Assembly (NCBI GenBank): GCA_016801885.1
Contig: CM028884.1
Coordinates: 11,908,181 to 11,972,180, forward strand
Direction: 5' to 3'
DNA: 64,000 nucleotides
Origin: Toxotes chatareus
Taxonomy: Eukaryota; Chordata; Actinopteri; Toxotidae
Each line of letters starts with the position of its first letter. The stretch's first letter is position 1. Positions 63,640-64,000 of this stretch are shown piece after piece. The position numbers were made by a program, and so were the translations under genes. The notes under the pieces are model-generated. The model saw nothing but the letters and a program-made list of their open reading frames with translations, ran no database searches and was not told the origin of the DNA.

Positions 63640-64000
63640 CGCGTATTCTTACGTTTCCAGTCAACGGAGTGTTGACAGAATATGCAACACTCGACGCTAA
63701 CCCCTCAGTACAGAGCCGAGCAGTTCGCGTCGCGTTTTGCAATTTTTTCGCCAACGAACACAGAGCCGTACGCAGCCGCTTTGTCATGCTTACATTGTTT
63801 TGAAGGGGGAGGGGCTTAGTCTGTGGAAGGGGCTTGTTGTGCCACCCAGATTTGCTTCCCTCCGTGCAGTTTTCCCCGGACACACGTTCCTCTTCCACAC
63901 GAAAACCGCATTGCACTCAAATTATGTCAAATTCCGCGTTAAACAATAGATTTCGTTTTAATCCGCCAATTCCGCGATTCCATGATCGTGGAAATCATAG
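63640..64000. promoter_or_regulatory. CpG-rich right edge of window
   Basis: About 16 CpGs lie in the 155 bp from 63640 to 63795, and further CpG-rich words (TTCCGCGTT, AATCCGCC, TTCCGCGATTCC) run to the end of the window. The 12-mer TCGCGTCGCGTT occurs both here (63725-63736) and at 59401-59412. It could be the start of a CpG-island promoter or of a recently inserted transposon whose body lies beyond 64000. The overlapping short open frames are not recognised. Confidence 0.35.

Overview
The window looks like ordinary, gene-poor, non-coding DNA from a bony fish (teleost) nuclear genome, either intergenic or from very long introns. The evidence is AT-rich sequence with strong CpG depletion, many long (CA/GT)n arrays, and recognisable fish-type interspersed repeats: a tRNA-Lys-derived SINE, an RTE/Rex3-like LINE tail, hAT and TTAA-flanked MITEs. 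No complete protein-coding gene, rRNA, functional tRNA, CRISPR array or prokaryotic-type operon could be supported. The longest stop-free stretches (about 130-150 codons) are what chance gives in 64 kb and show no recognisable domain.

Layout. 0-14 kb: mostly unique sequence holding a frameshifted LINE reverse-transcriptase relic (2.0-2.8 kb), a complete 594-bp solo-LTR-like element with TG...CA ends, CCAAT/TATA-like boxes and an ATTAAA signal (6.67-7.26 kb), microsatellites, one exon-like segment (9.3 kb) and a second LINE relic carrying the YADD motif (13.8 kb). 14-32 kb: unique, AT-rich sequence with several perfect or near-perfect palindromes, some CpG-dense or homeodomain/SOX-motif-dense spots that could be regulatory, and weak exon-like segments. 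32-44 kb: the transposon-rich core, with a complete hAT MITE bearing a perfect 8-bp target duplication (32.58-33.05 kb), an RTE/Rex3-like LINE tail ending in a GATG-type repeat (34.8-35.1 kb), a SINE with target duplication (35.6 kb), a TTAA-flanked T2/Kolobok-like MITE (36.2-37.2 kb) and several decayed high-copy fish repeats. 44-64 kb: a possible CpG/CCAAT promoter-like spot (44.3-44.6 kb), an inverted-repeat element (47.4 kb), a Tc1-like relic (51.7 kb), two more SINE copies (52.8 kb minus, 62.5 kb plus), a probable hAT transposase relic (63.1-63.3 kb, minus) and a CpG-rich right edge that continues beyond the window.

Nothing seen here establishes a new biological system. The best-supported structures are the four elements whose ends and target duplications can be read directly (hAT MITE, T2-like MITE, SINE at 62.5 kb, LTR-like element). 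The exon-like and regulatory-like calls are hypotheses that need homology searches or RNA evidence.
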